A DNA stretch of 7,014 nucleotides from Methanobacteriota archaeon (GTDB taxonomy: Archaea > Thermoplasmatota > Thermoplasmata > JAUWGG01): assembly GCA_030606525.1 (NCBI GenBank), contig JAUWGG010000050.1:1-7014 (forward strand), given 5' to 3'. Every line of letters begins with the position of its first letter. Within the stretch, counting starts at the first letter, position 1. Shown piece after piece: positions 5,901 to 7,014 of the stretch. Both the position numbers and the translations under genes were made by a program. The notes below the pieces were generated by a model. It was not told where the DNA came from. It ran no database searches and saw only the letters and a list, made by a program, of their open reading frames with translations.

Positions 5901-6926
5901 ATGGAAACAAGAAAGGTGCAATTAACAGGAAAATCCACTTTCATAATTTCTCTACCTAAAGCTTGGGTGAATGACACGGGAATTAAAGCAAGAGATTCCA
6001 TTGGCGTTATACCCCAACCTGATGGCACATTGATCCTCACTCCAAAGATGATAAAAGGCAAATTGCCAACAAAGAAAGAGATAACGGTCGATAAGAATGA
6101 AGAAAAGATACACCTTTTAAGAAAATTGATAGGTGCGTATATAACAGGGTATAACATCATTGAGATCAGATCAAGATATGGATTGACTCCAGAAAACAAG
6201 CATACAGCCAAAAAATTTACTCGGATCGTTATAGGTCCAGAGATCATTGATGAAGATGCAAATTCTATGGTTATGAAGGACTTGTTAGATCCTACTGATT
6301 TCTCATTTAAGACTGCTGTACGGAGGATGTACTACATAGGAAGAGAGATGCATGAGAATGTAGCTAAATCCTTGGAAAATAGAGATGTGTCCCTCTCACA
6401 AGATGTGAAGGACAGAGATGAGGAGATAAATAGATTGAATTGGCTGGTTGCCAGACAGAACAATATGCTGCTCTCAGATATCAGCTTGGCTGAAAAAATG
6501 GGGACCACCCGTAAGCGCAGTCTGAACTATATGTTGATAGCCAGGATACTCGAACGAATAGGTGATCATGCCTCAAAAATAGCGGACAGTATTATATCTC
6601 TCGAAGAAAAAGAGGTGGATAAGAATATCATTGACATCATAATTGGGGCTAATGACCTTTCCTTGAAAATCCTTGATAAAAGCATGGCTTCTCTATTCAA
6701 TAAAGACATAGATATGGCAAATGATGCTATCGATTCAGTGGATGCGCTCATAAACACCTGTGAAGAGATAAGCGAAAGGGTCATGAAACTTGAGGGGAAA
6801 ATCGCTCTCTCTTTGGGGTATATTCTTGAGAGCATAAGACGAACGGCATTGTATGCTGCAGACATCTCTGAGACTGTTATGAATCATTTGATTGAAGGTG
6901 AGGATCGAAAAAATTTGCGAAGATGA
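5901..6926 (+). CDS. AbrB/SpoVT-type DNA-binding domain fused to PhoU domain; likely phosphate regulator
   Basis: The protein is 341 aa and cytoplasmic. Residues 3-50 are an AbrB/MazE/SpoVT swapped-hairpin domain: RKVQLTGKSTFIISLPKAWV (4-23), then GIKARDSIGVIPQPDGTLILTPK (27-49). Residues about 120-230 are a helical PhoU repeat with the intact signature LERIGDHASKIAD (217-229). Residues about 240-335 are a second repeat whose equivalent motif has drifted to RRTALYAADISE (313-324), losing the ERIGD part. Residues 50-115 link the two domains. This architecture is common in archaea beside pst genes. A transcriptional role is inferred from the DNA-binding domain and from its divergent position to pstS; metal- or phosphate-dependent control through the PhoU part is plausible but unproven. 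The start ATG is preceded by GGGATGAT (5891-5897 region). Its stop overlaps the next ATG in ATGA. Confidence 0.9.
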   Translation: METRKVQLTGKSTFIISLPKAWVNDTGIKARDSIGVIPQPDGTLILTPKMIKGKLPTKKEITVDKNEEKIHLLRKLIGAYITGYNIIEIRSRYGLTPENKHTAKKFTRIVIGPEIIDEDANSMVMKDLLDPTDFSFKTAVRRMYYIGREMHENVAKSLENRDVSLSQDVKDRDEEINRLNWLVARQNNMLLSDISLAEKMGTTRKRSLNYMLIARILERIGDHASKIADSIISLEEKEVDKNIIDIIIGANDLSLKILDKSMASLFNKDIDMANDAIDSVDALINTCEEISERVMKLEGKIALSLGYILESIRRTALYAADISETVMNHLIEGEDRKNLRR

Positions 6927-7014
6927 GTTCAATGAATAGGTATCATTTAACATCAATTCTTCTTTTCTTCTTAGGATTCATTTTCATTTCAATCAGTGTC
7001 ATTCAAGGAGAAGG
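6923..7014 (+). CDS. Small membrane protein, N-terminal part only
   Basis: An open frame begins at ATG 6923, overlapping the TGA of the AbrB-PhoU gene (ATGA), and runs 30 codons to the window edge without a stop. It reads MSSMNRYHLTSILLFF, then GFIFISISVIQGE: a short polar start followed by one strongly hydrophobic segment. An in-frame ATG at 6932 is an equally reasonable start. The short basic N-terminus, the first membrane helix and the GF...V..GE ending recall small archaeal DUF131/TIGR00304-type membrane proteins, but 30 residues are too few to decide. A cleaved signal peptide is also possible. The overlap suggests translational coupling with the regulator. Confidence 0.6.
   Translation, partial: MSSMNRYHLTSILLFFLGFIFISISVIQGE

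Noticed and set aside
5722..5910. 62-codon minus-strand frame across the intergenic region
   Set aside because: It is rich in Tyr, Leu and Ile as expected of translated AT-rich promoter DNA, has no ribosome site and covers the likely promoters.
5876..6247. 123-codon minus-strand frame opposite the AbrB domain
   Set aside because: It is antisense to a well-supported gene; its hydrophobic look comes from the complement of charged codons.
1..7014. CRISPR array or defence island
   Set aside because: There are no regularly spaced repeats of 20-40 bases, and apart from the IS end the genes are metabolic and transport functions.

Overview
The window looks archaeal, and most like a moderately AT-rich euryarchaeote. 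I cannot place it more finely. The clues are an archaeal/fungal-type riboflavin reductase, a Mut7-C RNase-like protein, a PhoU protein fused to an AbrB/SpoVT-type DNA-binding domain, BRE/TATA-like promoters with GGTGAT-type ribosome sites, and an archaeal-style IS200/IS605 right end. No ribosomal RNA or tRNA gene is present.

Layout: (1) Bases 1-223 are the right-hand end of an IS200/IS605-type element: the decayed 3' end of a tnpB gene and a hairpin-rich segment that probably is the omega (right-end) RNA, finishing with a GC-rich stem and TCAA. (2) About eight bases further on is a TATA box for a two-gene plus-strand unit: arfC-type pyrimidinone reductase (riboflavin/F420 precursor pathway) and, overlapping it by ATGA, a Mut7-C nuclease-like protein with a zinc ribbon. 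(3) Converging on it is a minus-strand phosphate uptake operon, 5673 down to 1403: pstS, a fused pstC-pstA permease, pstB and phoU. (4) A 227-base divergent region (5674-5900) holds promoters for both directions, a 21-bp near-palindrome, TATA-like heptamers repeated every 9-10 bp, and a 6-bp inverted repeat near the start of the pst transcript. (5) A plus-strand gene encodes an AbrB-PhoU fusion, the obvious candidate regulator of the operon. Its stop overlaps (ATGA) the start of a small membrane protein that runs off the window.

How they work together: PstS captures phosphate outside the cell, the single-chain PstCA permease with PstB moves it inward using ATP, and PhoU is expected to modulate the transporter. 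No PhoR/PhoB two-component pair is seen here. The divergent AbrB-PhoU protein could combine a phosphate-status module with DNA binding and so replace that pair. This is an inference from domain content and position. The most unusual items are the PstC-PstA fusion with an additional hydrophobic linker, the AbrB-PhoU/intergenic-repeat pair, and the insertion-sequence right end abutting the arfC promoter.
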